This document shows positions 8,998-17,290 of a DNA stretch of 64,000 nucleotides, in pieces. The notes below the pieces were generated by a model. The model had not been told where the DNA came from and ran no database searches. It saw only the letters and a program-made list of their open reading frames with translations. Each line of letters starts with the position of its first letter. Position 1 is the first letter of the stretch. The stretch spans positions 8,324,501 through 8,388,500 of the forward strand of contig NZ_CP012670.1 of NCBI RefSeq assembly GCF_004135735.1, given 5' to 3'. A program made the position numbers and the translations under genes. Origin of the DNA: Sorangium cellulosum (GTDB taxonomy: Bacteria > Myxococcota_A > Polyangia > Polyangiales > Polyangiaceae).

Positions 8998-9990
8998 ATG
9001 AGGGTGCTGGTCACGGGCGCGAGCGGGTTCCTCGGCTCGCACGTCGCCGAGCAGCTCGTGCAGCAGGGGCACGGCGTCGTCGCCCTCGTGCGGCGCTCGT
9101 CCAACACGAGGTTCCTGGCGTCGCTGCGCGGCGTCGAGCTCGTGTACGGCGCCGTCGAGGACGCGGAGAGCGTCCGCCGCGCGGTGGTCGACACGGAGGG
9201 CGTCGACGCGATCGTGCACTCGGCCGGGCTGGTCAAGGCGCGCGACGAGGCGGAGTTCTTCCGGGTCAACGTCGAGGGCACGCGGAACATGCTCGAGGCG
9301 GCGAAGGCCGCGCCCTCGGTGAAGCGCTTCGTGTTCGTCTCGAGCCTCGCCGCCATCGGCCCGAGCGCCGATGGGCGCCCCGTCGCGCCCGACGCGCGCC
9401 CCTCGCCGGTGACGCGGTACGGGCGCTCGAAGCTCGAGGCGGAGCGGCTGGTGCTCGCCGAGAAGGACGCGTTGCCCGTGGTCGTGCTGCGCCCCCCGAT
9501 GATCTACGGCCCGCGCGATCAGGAGTCGTTCGCGTTCTTCCAGAGCGTCTCGCGCCGCTTCCTCCCGATGCTCGGCGACGGCAGGAACACGCTGAGCGTC
9601 ATCTACGCAACCGACGCGGCCGCCGCGTGCATCCGGGCGCTCGAGCGCGACACGCCGAGCGGCCGCGCCTATTTCATCGACGACGGCCGCGTGTATGTCT
9701 GGCGCGACATGCTGGCGGACGTGGAGGCGGCGCTCGGCGCGCGGGCGTTCGTCCGGGTCGGCGTGCCGTTCTCGCTCATGCGCGGCGCCGCGCTCGCGAG
9801 CGAGGGACTGGGGCGCCTCACCGGCAAGGCCGTGATGCTGACGCGCGACAAGCTGAACGAGCTCGCCGCGCCGCACTGGGTCTGCGACTCGAGCGAAGCG
9901 CAGCGGGAGCTCGGCTTTCGGCCCGAGGTGGGCTGGGCCGAGGGGACGCGCCGCGCGGTCGCGTGGTACCGCGAGCACGGCTGGCTCTGA
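8998..9990 (+). CDS. NAD(P)-dependent epimerase/dehydratase (extended SDR)
   Basis: A 330-residue extended short-chain dehydrogenase. The Rossmann nucleotide motif TGASGFLG is at residues 6-13, HSAG near residue 77, SSLAAIG marks the catalytic Ser strand, and YGRSK (about 141-145) gives the catalytic Tyr and Lys. The PPMIYGP segment is typical of NAD-dependent epimerases acting on nucleotide sugars or related to 3-beta-HSD and dihydroflavonol reductases. The actual substrate cannot be read. An AAGGAGG-like ribosome site lies just upstream (around 8980-8986). Confidence 0.85.
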   Translation: MRVLVTGASGFLGSHVAEQLVQQGHGVVALVRRSSNTRFLASLRGVELVYGAVEDAESVRRAVVDTEGVDAIVHSAGLVKARDEAEFFRVNVEGTRNMLEAAKAAPSVKRFVFVSSLAAIGPSADGRPVAPDARPSPVTRYGRSKLEAERLVLAEKDALPVVVLRPPMIYGPRDQESFAFFQSVSRRFLPMLGDGRNTLSVIYATDAAAACIRALERDTPSGRAYFIDDGRVYVWRDMLADVEAALGARAFVRVGVPFSLMRGAALASEGLGRLTGKAVMLTRDKLNELAAPHWVCDSSEAQRELGFRPEVGWAEGTRRAVAWYREHGWL

Positions 9991-10049
9991 CGGCGAGGCC
10001 GCGCCGTGCGCCGTTTGACGCTCGCCCACCGCCTCCGTACCGTAACCGC

Positions 10050-10916
10050 ATGTCCAGCCGTTCGTCCGTTGCCCCAGGCCTGATCGCCATGGCGCTCGGC
10101 CTGGCGACCGCGACCGCGTGGGCCGACGCGCCGCCGGGCGCCCCCGCGGCGGCGGCCCCGGGCGCCGCCGCGGCGGCAGAGGCGCCGCGCGCCGCCGCGA
10201 GCCGGGCGGCGCTGCGCGGCGCCGTCGTGGTGGCGGCGGACGACGAGAGCGCCGAGGCAGCCCGCGCGCTCGCGCGCGCGCTCTACCGAGATCCCGCGCT
10301 CCGCCCGTCCATCGACGAGGCGGCGGCGCAGGCGCTCGCCGGCGAGGATCCGCGGCCGGACGCGCCGGCCTCCGTGAGGGAGCTCGCCGAGGTGCGCCGC
10401 TCGGCCGGGCGCGCCGGGTCCGAGCCGATCGCGCGCGGCCTGCTCGCGTCGCTGGGCGCGAGCGCGGGCGCGGCGCTCGTCGTCTCGGTGACCACGGCGC
10501 AGGGTCGCCCCGTGGCCCGGGTGCTCCGGGTCGCGGGCGCCGGCTATGCGCCGATCGAGCTCGGCGCGACGGTCCGGCGCGCCCCCGACGGCGCGGCCCC
10601 CCCTGCCCCGGCGGCCTTCGAGTGGCCCGGCGCGAGCGCGGCGATCCGCGCGCTGCTCCCCGGTGACCCGGCCGGTCCGCCGCCCGGCGCGACCGCGCCG
10701 CAGCGCGGCCCGGTGCGCCCGCTCGCCGCCGGCGCGACGGCGCCGTCGGCTCCGGCGGACCGGGCCTCCTCCGAGCGAAGGAGCCCGTGGAGCTCCCCCT
10801 GGTTCTGGGGGCCGCTCGCGGGGGTCGTCGCGACGGGGGTCGCGGTGCTGGTGCTCGCCCAGACGGGCGACAGCGACGGCGAGACCGTGCACCTGCGAGG
10901 TCGGATCGCGCCATGA
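10050..10916 (+). CDS. Secreted/membrane-anchored Ala-rich protein, unknown
   Basis: A 288-residue protein. It has an N-terminal signal peptide (hydrophobic to about residue 27, cleavage after AWA) and a Pro/Ala-rich stretch. A folded-looking region at 55-175 (VVVAADDESAEAARALARALY, then GASAGAALVVSVTTAQGRPVARVLRV) and a second Pro-rich linker follow. A single C-terminal transmembrane helix (WFWGPLAGVVATGVAVLVLA) ends the protein. No catalytic family was recognised. Its stop codon overlaps the start of the next gene (ATGA), so it heads a three-gene operon with two protease-like proteins. Confidence 0.65.
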   Translation: MSSRSSVAPGLIAMALGLATATAWADAPPGAPAAAAPGAAAAAEAPRAAASRAALRGAVVVAADDESAEAARALARALYRDPALRPSIDEAAAQALAGEDPRPDAPASVRELAEVRRSAGRAGSEPIARGLLASLGASAGAALVVSVTTAQGRPVARVLRVAGAGYAPIELGATVRRAPDGAAPPAPAAFEWPGASAAIRALLPGDPAGPPPGATAPQRGPVRPLAAGATAPSAPADRASSERRSPWSSPWFWGPLAGVVATGVAVLVLAQTGDSDGETVHLRGRIAP

Positions 10917-12061
10917 TGCGCTGCTTCCGGCACCGCCCGGCGACCCTGGCGAGGCGCCTCGCGGCGCTCCTGTGCCTCGCGATCGTCGCCTCGCCCGGGC
11001 TCGCCGGCGGGGCTCCCCGCGTCTATGACGCGCCGGCCGCGGCGCTCGGGGGCGCCGCAGAGCTCGCCGTCCCGCCGCCCCCGCCCGAGTACCAGATCGA
11101 GGATCTCGGCTGGATCGAGTTCGCCTACCACCCGTCGACCCGCGACCGCGTCCGCCCCCTGATCGTCCGCGCCGACGCGCTCCGCGCCGAGCTCCGCGCC
11201 CTGCTCGGCCGCGAGGTGCTGGCCGCCCCGGTGAAGGTCCGGATCGCGGACATCCCCGCCGAGCTCGATCACCTGGTCCCTGGCGGGCTCGGCCGCCCCG
11301 CGACCGCCGTCTCGTTCGGCGCGCTGCGGCTCGCCGTCCTGAGCGCCACCCCGCGGCTCGGCCTCGCTGCCCCCGACCTCGATCGCGCCCTCCGTCACCA
11401 GCTCGCGCACCTCGCCCTCGACGACGCGACGGGCGGCGCCGCGCTCCCGCGCTGGGTCCACGAGGGGTTCGCGGTCCACGCGGCGGGCGATCGCGCCGTC
11501 CTGCGCGCGCAGCGGCTGAGCGTCGCCGCGCTCCGGTCGCGCCTCGTCCCGCTCGCCGACCTCGAGGCGCGCCTCGCAGGCGCCCGGGAGACGACGACCT
11601 CGATCGCCGGCGCGCAGGCGGCTGACGTCATCCGCTTCCTCCTCGAGGGCGATCGGAGGGCGAGCTTCGCGCGCGCCCTGGATCGGCTCCGCGCCGGCGC
11701 GCCGTTCGCGGCCGCGCTCGAGGCCTCCTACGCGTCGACGAGCGCCGAGCTGGAGCTCGCGTGGCGCGCCGACGTGGCGCGCCGCTACGGCTTCCTGCCG
11801 GTCCTCGCGGGCGCGCTGCTCCTGGCCGGCCTGCTCGTCGGGGGCGGGCACGCGGCGCAGCGGCTCCGCGCCCGGAGATCGCCGCCGCTGCCCGCGCTGC
11901 GCCGGCGGCCCCGCGCCGCGCCGGAGCTGCGCTCCCGGCCCGCGCGCGCGTCCACGGCCCAGCTCGTGGCGACCCTCGGCGCCCGCCAGCGCGTCGAGGG
12001 CGACGGCGACACGGACGTACCCAAGGTGGAGCACAACGGCCAGTGGCACACGCTTCACTGA
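10913..12061 (+). CDS. Peptidase MA-like protein lacking catalytic Glu
   Basis: A 382-residue protein with an N-terminal signal peptide and a transmembrane helix at about 283-302 followed by a basic cytoplasmic tail. The middle matches the gluzincin-like peptidase MA family: LRHQLAHLAL is followed about 15 residues later by PRWVHEGFAVHAAG, which normally supplies the third zinc ligand Glu. The expected HExxH reads HQLAH, so the general-base Glu is replaced by Gln. Known gluzincins need that Glu for hydrolysis, so this copy is probably inactive or altered. The start ATG overlaps the preceding stop (ATGA) and the 3' end overlaps the next gene. Confidence 0.7.
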   Translation: MMRCFRHRPATLARRLAALLCLAIVASPGLAGGAPRVYDAPAAALGGAAELAVPPPPPEYQIEDLGWIEFAYHPSTRDRVRPLIVRADALRAELRALLGREVLAAPVKVRIADIPAELDHLVPGGLGRPATAVSFGALRLAVLSATPRLGLAAPDLDRALRHQLAHLALDDATGGAALPRWVHEGFAVHAAGDRAVLRAQRLSVAALRSRLVPLADLEARLAGARETTTSIAGAQAADVIRFLLEGDRRASFARALDRLRAGAPFAAALEASYASTSAELELAWRADVARRYGFLPVLAGALLLAGLLVGGGHAAQRLRARRSPPLPALRRRPRAAPELRSRPARASTAQLVATLGARQRVEGDGDTDVPKVEHNGQWHTLH

Positions 12062-12885
12062 ACACGGAGGGCGACCGCCCCCGGTCCGACCGCCCCGGCG
12101 CGCGGCGCCAGCTGGTCGAGCTCGCCGTCGGCGCCGCCTGGCTGGTCGGCCTCGCCGCGGTCCTGGAATTCCTCTCGGTGCTCCTCGGCCCGAGCCCGCT
12201 CGCGGCGGCGCTCGCGGGCGCCGTCATCGCCGACCTCGTCGCGGCGCGGGCCGGGGTGCGGTGGAGCGACCCGCTCGATGAGGCCGCGCCGGGCCACCTC
12301 GCGCGCGCGCTCCGCCGCGTCGGCCTCGGCGCCGCGCTGGGCGCGCTCGCGGTGCTGCTCACCCTCGGCGCCTCCGTGGTCCTCGGCTGGGCGAGCGTCG
12401 AGGGCGGCGAGCCCTCGTTGAGCTCCGGCTTCGCCCTCGTGCGCGCCGTCGCCTTCGCCGTGCGCGACGAGCTCCTGCTCACGGGCATCCCGTTCGCCAC
12501 GGCCGCCCGCGCCGGCCTGCCGAGCCGCTTCGCCCTCGCCTTCTCCACCCTCGCGCACGGCGCCGCCCTCGGGCTCGCGCCGGACGCGACCGCCGCGAGC
12601 TTCGCGATGACCACCGCGCTGGGCGCGCTCACCGCGGCGCTCTGGCGGCGCTCCGGGGGCGCGTTCGCCGCGATCTCCGCCCATGCGGCCTTCAACCTGC
12701 TCGCGGGCGCGGGCCTGCGCGGGGCGTTGCTCGACGTCACGTGGACCGAGGGCGCGCTCACCGCAGGCGCGCGCGCCCTCGGCGGCCCGGCCTGGATAGC
12801 GGCGGCCACGCTCGCGGCCCTCGCCGCGCTCGTCCTGCGCGCCGCCCCGTTCCGTCCCCGCGCACTGCCCCAGCGCGCTCCATGA
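12043..12885 (+). CDS. CPBP-type intramembrane protease homologue, degenerate
   Basis: About 280 residues with six to eight hydrophobic helices. Motifs reminiscent of the CPBP (Abi/Rce1) family are present: RDELLLTG in place of EExxxRG, an AHGAA segment in place of FxxxH, and HAAFN matching HxxxN. The first motif has lost its Arg and one Glu is Asp, so proteolytic activity is doubtful. The start is uncertain: GTG 12043 is chosen for an AAGGTGGAG site at 12023-12031, but CTG at 12058, overlapping the previous stop, is possible. It is the third gene of the operon starting at 10050. Confidence 0.6.
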   Translation: MAHASLNTEGDRPRSDRPGARRQLVELAVGAAWLVGLAAVLEFLSVLLGPSPLAAALAGAVIADLVAARAGVRWSDPLDEAAPGHLARALRRVGLGAALGALAVLLTLGASVVLGWASVEGGEPSLSSGFALVRAVAFAVRDELLLTGIPFATAARAGLPSRFALAFSTLAHGAALGLAPDATAASFAMTTALGALTAALWRRSGGAFAAISAHAAFNLLAGAGLRGALLDVTWTEGALTAGARALGGPAWIAAATLAALAALVLRAAPFRPRALPQRAP

Positions 12886-13097
12886 CGCCGGGTCGCTCGA
12901 TCGGCGACGACAAGATTCGCTGAACCGACGCCGAGCGTTCACGTCGCGGTGCGAGCACCCGCCGCGCGCCGCGGAACGCAGGTCAACACGCGCCGCATCC
13001 CACACCACCTCACCCCCAGGACACGGGTATGTCATATTTCAGCGCACCGCGTCAATCCCACATTGACGCGCCGCCGACGAGGGGCCACGTATCTGGA

Positions 13098-13898
13098 ATG
13101 CATTGGCGAAGAGTCCGTCAGATTGCGCCGGTGACGCTGCTTTTTCTTGCGTCGACCGGCTGCGGCATGGCGACGATGATCGAGACGAACACGCGCTCCA
13201 TCCAGGCGACCACGGAGGCGATGAAGCGCACGCGCGGGGCGATCAAGGAGTCGAATGAGGCGCTGCGCGCGTCGCAGGAGAGCCTCGATCGCGTCGCGGA
13301 TCTGCGCGAGCCGATGGAGAGGGTGGCCGGGATGCAAGAGGCGATGGAGCGGCTGGCCGAGCTCAAGTCGTCGATGGACGCGATGCAGCAGAGCCTGCGG
13401 CAGACCGAGAGCCTCGAGCGGTCGATGAATCGCCTGGCCCAGATGGAGGTCACGCTCGCCGAGATGAACGAGAGCCTCGTGGGCATCCGGGGCCCGCTCC
13501 AGGACGTCGCCGCGCTGAACGCCCCGATGCGCGACGTCGCTGCGCTGGGCGCCCCGATGCGAGACGTCGCCGGCCTGAAGCAGCCGATGGAGCAGGTCGC
13601 GACGCTGCGCGAGCCGATGAGGGACGTGAGCAAGCTGTCGGCGCCGATGGAGGAGATGGCCCAGCTCGGGAGCGACGCCTCGCGACAGACCGGCCTCGTC
13701 GCCGCCGGCCTGCTCGCGTGGGGCGTCGTGACGTTCCTCGGGGTGTATTTCGGCGTTCAGGCCGGCACGCGCCGCAAGGAGCGCGTCGCGCAGGGCGAGG
13801 GGGACGACGCGAGCGCGGCCCCGCCGCGACCGCGGCCCGTGTCCCGCCTGATCGAGGACCGGAGCTTCGAGCGCCGGGCCCAGGTCAAATCGACGTGA
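13098..13898 (+). CDS. Lipoprotein with decapeptide repeats and C-terminal TM
   Basis: A 266-residue predicted lipoprotein: signal sequence with lipobox LASTGC ending near residue 22, then a long helical region, then one transmembrane helix (LVAAGLLAWGVVTFLGVYFGV) and a basic tail. The helical part carries five consecutive 10-residue repeats of the pattern xLxxPMRDVA at 13512-13661, preceded by looser copies. A protein with both a lipid anchor and a C-terminal TM would be held at two points. An in-frame ATG at 13029 would bury the signal peptide, so ATG 13098 is preferred. Function unknown. Confidence 0.7.
   Translation: MHWRRVRQIAPVTLLFLASTGCGMATMIETNTRSIQATTEAMKRTRGAIKESNEALRASQESLDRVADLREPMERVAGMQEAMERLAELKSSMDAMQQSLRQTESLERSMNRLAQMEVTLAEMNESLVGIRGPLQDVAALNAPMRDVAALGAPMRDVAGLKQPMEQVATLREPMRDVSKLSAPMEEMAQLGSDASRQTGLVAAGLLAWGVVTFLGVYFGVQAGTRRKERVAQGEGDDASAAPPRPRPVSRLIEDRSFERRAQVKST
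13512..13661 (+). repeat. 30-bp in-frame repeat (decapeptide)
   Basis: Five contiguous 30-bp units (starting 13512, 13542, 13572, 13602, 13632), each encoding a decapeptide with a conserved Pro-Met pair and Val/Met-Ala/Ser at the end. The first two units are almost identical, the later ones diverge. Confidence 0.8.
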
Positions 13899-14030
13899 TC
13901 GAGCGCCGCGCGGCGCGCTGAGCCGCCGGCGAGCGGCGAGGAACCGCTGGCGAGCGGCCGATCGACCGGCCGCCCGCCGGCGGGCCGACGATCTCCCGTC
14001 GGCCTCCAGCGGACGCCCCCCCGTCAGCCA

Positions 14031-14954
14031 TCAACGATACGCCAGCCAGGCGTCCATCATCCGCTTGCTCTGCCCTGGAGTGAACGTATCCATGCAGCCG
14101 TCATCGGTGTAATCCATGAAATTCTCGATCGGATCGTACTGAGTCGTCCCCTGATCGCGGCACGTATTCCTGCCGACGGGGCAGCCGTACGCGGGGCTCC
14201 TCTCGGCCGGGGTATCGTCGACCGAGTCCCCGCTCTTGCGGCAGCCGTCCTGGAACGTGTGGAACAGGCCGAGCCAGTGCCCGACCTCGTGCGTCCCCGT
14301 ATCCCCCTCGTTGTAAGGCGCCGCGTAGCCGCCGGGCAACGTGGAATAGAGCAGGACGACGCCGTCCTCGTCCACGTAGCGCTGGGCGTCCCACGGGAAC
14401 GTCGCCCAGCCGAGCAGACCGCCGCCGGGGTTGGCCGAGTAGAGATTGAGGTGGTCGGCGCCACCGGCGCGCAGCGCCTTCTTGGCTTGCCGCTCGGCGC
14501 TGGAGCCCAGCGACATCGTGTACCAGGTCGCGTTGGTCGTCCGGTCGACCGAGACCAGGGTGAAGCTGAAGCCGGTGCTCGCGTAAGCATCGTTGAGCAC
14601 CTGGATCTGATCCGCGATCATCGCGTCCGTCACGTCGCCGTTCGCGAGGCCCTGGCCTTTGTTGATCACGTGGAAGTGCACGGGGATCTCGACCGCCTGG
14701 CCCGCGGTGAACCCGACCGCCGCCCGGTCGCGCAGCACCCCATCGATCGCCGCCCTCGCCGCCTCGTCCGGCTCGACGGTCGCGCAGCCGCGCCGCAGGG
14801 GAGCGGGGGCCGCCTCCACCTGCTGCTCGGGATCGAGGTCGGCGACGACCGTCCCCTCCTCCGCGGGGGCCGCGGGGTCGCTGCTGCACGCGGTGGCGCT
14901 CAAGGTAGCGATCAAGACTAAGGCCAATACATCCGCACGCGTCCGATCTCGCAT
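14031..14954 (-). CDS. M43 (pappalysin-like) zinc metallopeptidase lipoprotein
   Basis: A 307-residue predicted secreted lipoprotein: hydrophobic signal followed by lipobox SATAC. The catalytic HEVGHWLGLFH (HExxHxxGxxH) lies near residue 230, and the Met-turn segment ENFMDYTDDGCM near residue 285, both typical of MEROPS M43 metzincins. Several Cys between them would form the family's disulfides. The propeptide-like segment after the lipobox contains a Cys (RRGCATVEP) that could act as a cysteine switch; this is inference. ATG 14954 is chosen by its ribosome site. The frame extends upstream but without signal-peptide character. Confidence 0.88.
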   Translation of the reverse strand: MRDRTRADVLALVLIATLSATACSSDPAAPAEEGTVVADLDPEQQVEAAPAPLRRGCATVEPDEAARAAIDGVLRDRAAVGFTAGQAVEIPVHFHVINKGQGLANGDVTDAMIADQIQVLNDAYASTGFSFTLVSVDRTTNATWYTMSLGSSAERQAKKALRAGGADHLNLYSANPGGGLLGWATFPWDAQRYVDEDGVVLLYSTLPGGYAAPYNEGDTGTHEVGHWLGLFHTFQDGCRKSGDSVDDTPAERSPAYGCPVGRNTCRDQGTTQYDPIENFMDYTDDGCMDTFTPGQSKRMMDAWLAYR

Positions 14955-14961
14955 ACACATT

Positions 14962-14967
14962 CTCCTT
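14962..14967 (-). promoter_or_regulatory. Ribosome binding site AAGGAG
   Basis: AAGGAG on the minus strand lies 7 nt before ATG 14954 and only 1 nt before an alternative ATG at 14960. The spacing selects 14954 as start of the metallopeptidase. Confidence 0.7.
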
Positions 14968-15693
14968 GGTTCAGACGACCCCGCAAAGGACGTGGGAATA
15001 TATCGCCTTGAAGACAAACAGTTCAATTCGAAAAGACCGGATCCGCCCGAGGGTGACAAGGTGAGATTCCACATCTTGGCCGTCTTGGCTATATCCATCA
15101 CCTTGCAGGTGCTGATCGATCTCGGGGGCGCGCCGGATGACGCGGCGCAAGGCGATGCGCGGCGGATTCCACGGCTGCTCCATTATGGATCGGTCGCTCC
15201 ATAATGGAGCGCGCGGCGAGCATCGGGGCTGGCCGGAGCCACCTCGATTCGCGACCACGCGGCGCCCGGGGCGGCTGCGCGCTCGCGTGCTTCGCACCTG
15301 GAGCTCCGAAGGGATCACCCAGGATCGGCGCACCCTTCATGACGATGCGCCGCTCATCCGCCTGGCCTGTGCAGGTGGGTCCGCGCTCGAACCCGGGCAC
15401 ACGACGTGTCCCCAATCGCCGTCTGTCACGTAATTGGATTGAATCCCGCCTCCCGCAGGTCCGCACTCCGCACGTCCGCGCGGTTGCGGTTGCGCCGCCG
15501 GAGTCGAGCTCTCCAGGCCGGCGAGCCCGAGGCAGCGCCGCTCACCGCGCCGCGCGCGCGGGCGCACGGGCGGCGGCCTCGGCGATGGCCGGGCGACCTC
15601 ACCGCCGGGGCGCGGCTTGCCCGGGCGTCGTGCGCACGGCGAGCTCGGCGCATCCCGATTGCAGTACCGTGCGCGCGACGGTAGATGTCGTGC
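14968..15693. other. Intergenic region between metallopeptidase and Fur-like gene
   Basis: About 725 bp between divergent genes. The first 150 bp (14985-15110) are noticeably richer in A and T than the surrounding DNA and probably hold the metallopeptidase promoter. A duplicated palindrome is at 15179-15208. Short open frames between 15200 and 15690 show no recognisable protein character and differ in codon use from the neighbours. Confidence 0.45.
15179..15208. promoter_or_regulatory. Duplicated palindrome, candidate operator
   Basis: TCCATTATGGA (15179-15189) and its complement-equivalent TCCATAATGGA (15198-15208) are two 5-1-5 palindromes whose centres are 19 bp apart, close to two helical turns. 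Together they also form a 10-bp inverted repeat, GCTCCATTAT/ATAATGGAGC. The AT-rich character stands out in this DNA. They look like tandem sites for a dimeric regulator. Their owner is unknown; the Fur-family gene about 490 bp away is one candidate and the metallopeptidase promoter about 225 bp away a possible target. Confidence 0.5.
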
Positions 15694-16018
15694 ATGGCGC
15701 GTTCAAAAGCAGGTCAGTCTGCGGAGCAGCTCCGTGAGCAGATCCGGGCGGCGGGCTTGCGGGCCACCTCGCCGCGCATCGCCGTGCTGCAGAGCCTGGG
15801 CCGCGCGCGGACGCCCATCAGCCACGCCGAGCTCGCGGCCGAGCTCTCCCCCAAGGGGTGGGACCGCGCCACCATCTACCGGAACCTGATCGATCTGACC
15901 AACGCGGGGCTCGTGCGCCGCACCGACATGGGCGACCACCTCTGGCGCTTCGAGCTGCGCGAGAGCGCCGGCAGCCACGCGACGGACGAGCACCCGCACT
16001 TCATGTGCGAGGCGGTAC

Positions 16019-16091
16019 GGACCGGTGGCCTGGGTAACGGTTCAGACCGGGAGCCTGGGTAGCACCCGGACGGACCGGGAGCCTGGGTGAC
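16019..16091 (+). repeat. Subterminal 20-bp repeats in IS left end
   Basis: Three copies of a roughly 20-bp sequence of the form GGACCGGGAGCCTGGGTGAC start at 16019, 16044 and 16072. The right end holds two related copies in inverse orientation. They are probably the transposase binding sites, with three on the left and two on the right. Confidence 0.65.
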
Positions 16092-16126
16092 ACATGTCGT
16101 AGAGGGTCGGCGACGGAGGATCGCTG

Positions 16127-17290
16127 GTGCCCTGGAAAGAGACATGTTCAGTGGACGAGAGGCTTCAGTTCATCGCGCAGGTCAACGAGTCGGACGAGAC
16201 GTTCGCGGAGCTGTGCCGACGGTTCGGCATCAGCCGGAAGACGGGGTACAAGTGGGTGGAGCGTTACGAGCAAGCCGGACCTCGTGGTCTGGAGGAGCGG
16301 CGGCCCGTGGCGCACACGTTCCCGCATGCGACGCCAGCGGCGATCGTCAACGCGCTGGTCGAGCTGCGGAAGGAGCGACCCACCTGGGGTCCGAAGAAGC
16401 TGCGCGCCCGGCTGGAGAGCATGGGCCTTGAGGGGCTGCCGGCGACGAGCACCATCGGCGAGCTGCTCAAGAAACACGGGCTGATCCGGCCCCGGCGGCG
16501 CCGCGTGGTGATGCCGACGTCAGCGATGCCGTCGACGCTGGCTCCAGCGGAGCAGCCTAATGACACATGGTGCGCCGATTTCAAGGGGCATTTCGCGCTT
16601 GGCGACAAGACCCGGTGCCACCCGCTGACGTTGACGGACCAGGCGTCGCGGTACTTGCTCAAATGCGAGGGCGTAGCGAAGCCGGACGAGGCCTCGGTGC
16701 GGCCGCACTTCGAGCGCGCGTTCCGCGAGTTTGGGCTGCCGAATCGTATCCGCTCCGATAACGGCCCGCCGTTCGCCACGCAGGGCATTGGAGGGCTCTC
16801 GGCGCTGTCGGTGAGCTGGATCAAGCTCGGCGTGGTTCCCGAGCGCATTGAGCCCGGCAAACCGCAGCAGAACGGCCGGCACGAGCGCATGCACAAGACG
16901 CTGAAGGCGGAGGCGACATCGCCGCCCGAAGCCACGCTCGCGGCGCAGCAGCGCGTCTTCGACCGCTTCCGGCACGAGTACAATGACCAGCGGCCTCACG
17001 AGGCGCTCGGCCAGAGGACGCCGGCTTCGCGCTACACGCCGTCGCGGCGGACGATGCCGAGCAAGCCCTCCTCGCCGGAGTATCCGGACACGATGGCCGT
17101 GCGACGCGTGGGGGACATGGGTCGGCTTCAGTTCGGTGGCGCGAACACCTTCGTTTCCAAGCTGATCGCCAACGAACCCGTGGGGCTGCTTCCGATCGCC
17201 GACGACGTCTGGGAGCTGTACTACGGGCCGGTTCTGCTCGCGCAGGTCACCTTGAAGAACAAGGAGCTGCAGCTCGCCAAGGCACGGTGA
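16127..17290 (+). CDS. IS481-family transposase
   Basis: A 387-residue DDE transposase. The N-terminal helix-turn-helix (FAELCRRFGISRKTGYKWVERY) binds DNA. The rve-type catalytic core has the first Asp in WCADFKGHF, the second Asp in RSDNGPPF and the Glu in NGRHERMH, in the usual order for IS481/IS3-like enzymes. A C-terminal domain of about 80 residues follows. The GTG start at 16127 is preceded by GGAGGA ending 6 nt upstream. No frameshift or stop breaks the frame, so the element may be active. Confidence 0.93.
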   Translation: MPWKETCSVDERLQFIAQVNESDETFAELCRRFGISRKTGYKWVERYEQAGPRGLEERRPVAHTFPHATPAAIVNALVELRKERPTWGPKKLRARLESMGLEGLPATSTIGELLKKHGLIRPRRRRVVMPTSAMPSTLAPAEQPNDTWCADFKGHFALGDKTRCHPLTLTDQASRYLLKCEGVAKPDEASVRPHFERAFREFGLPNRIRSDNGPPFATQGIGGLSALSVSWIKLGVVPERIEPGKPQQNGRHERMHKTLKAEATSPPEATLAAQQRVFDRFRHEYNDQRPHEALGQRTPASRYTPSRRTMPSKPSSPEYPDTMAVRRVGDMGRLQFGGANTFVSKLIANEPVGLLPIADDVWELYYGPVLLAQVTLKNKELQLAKAR

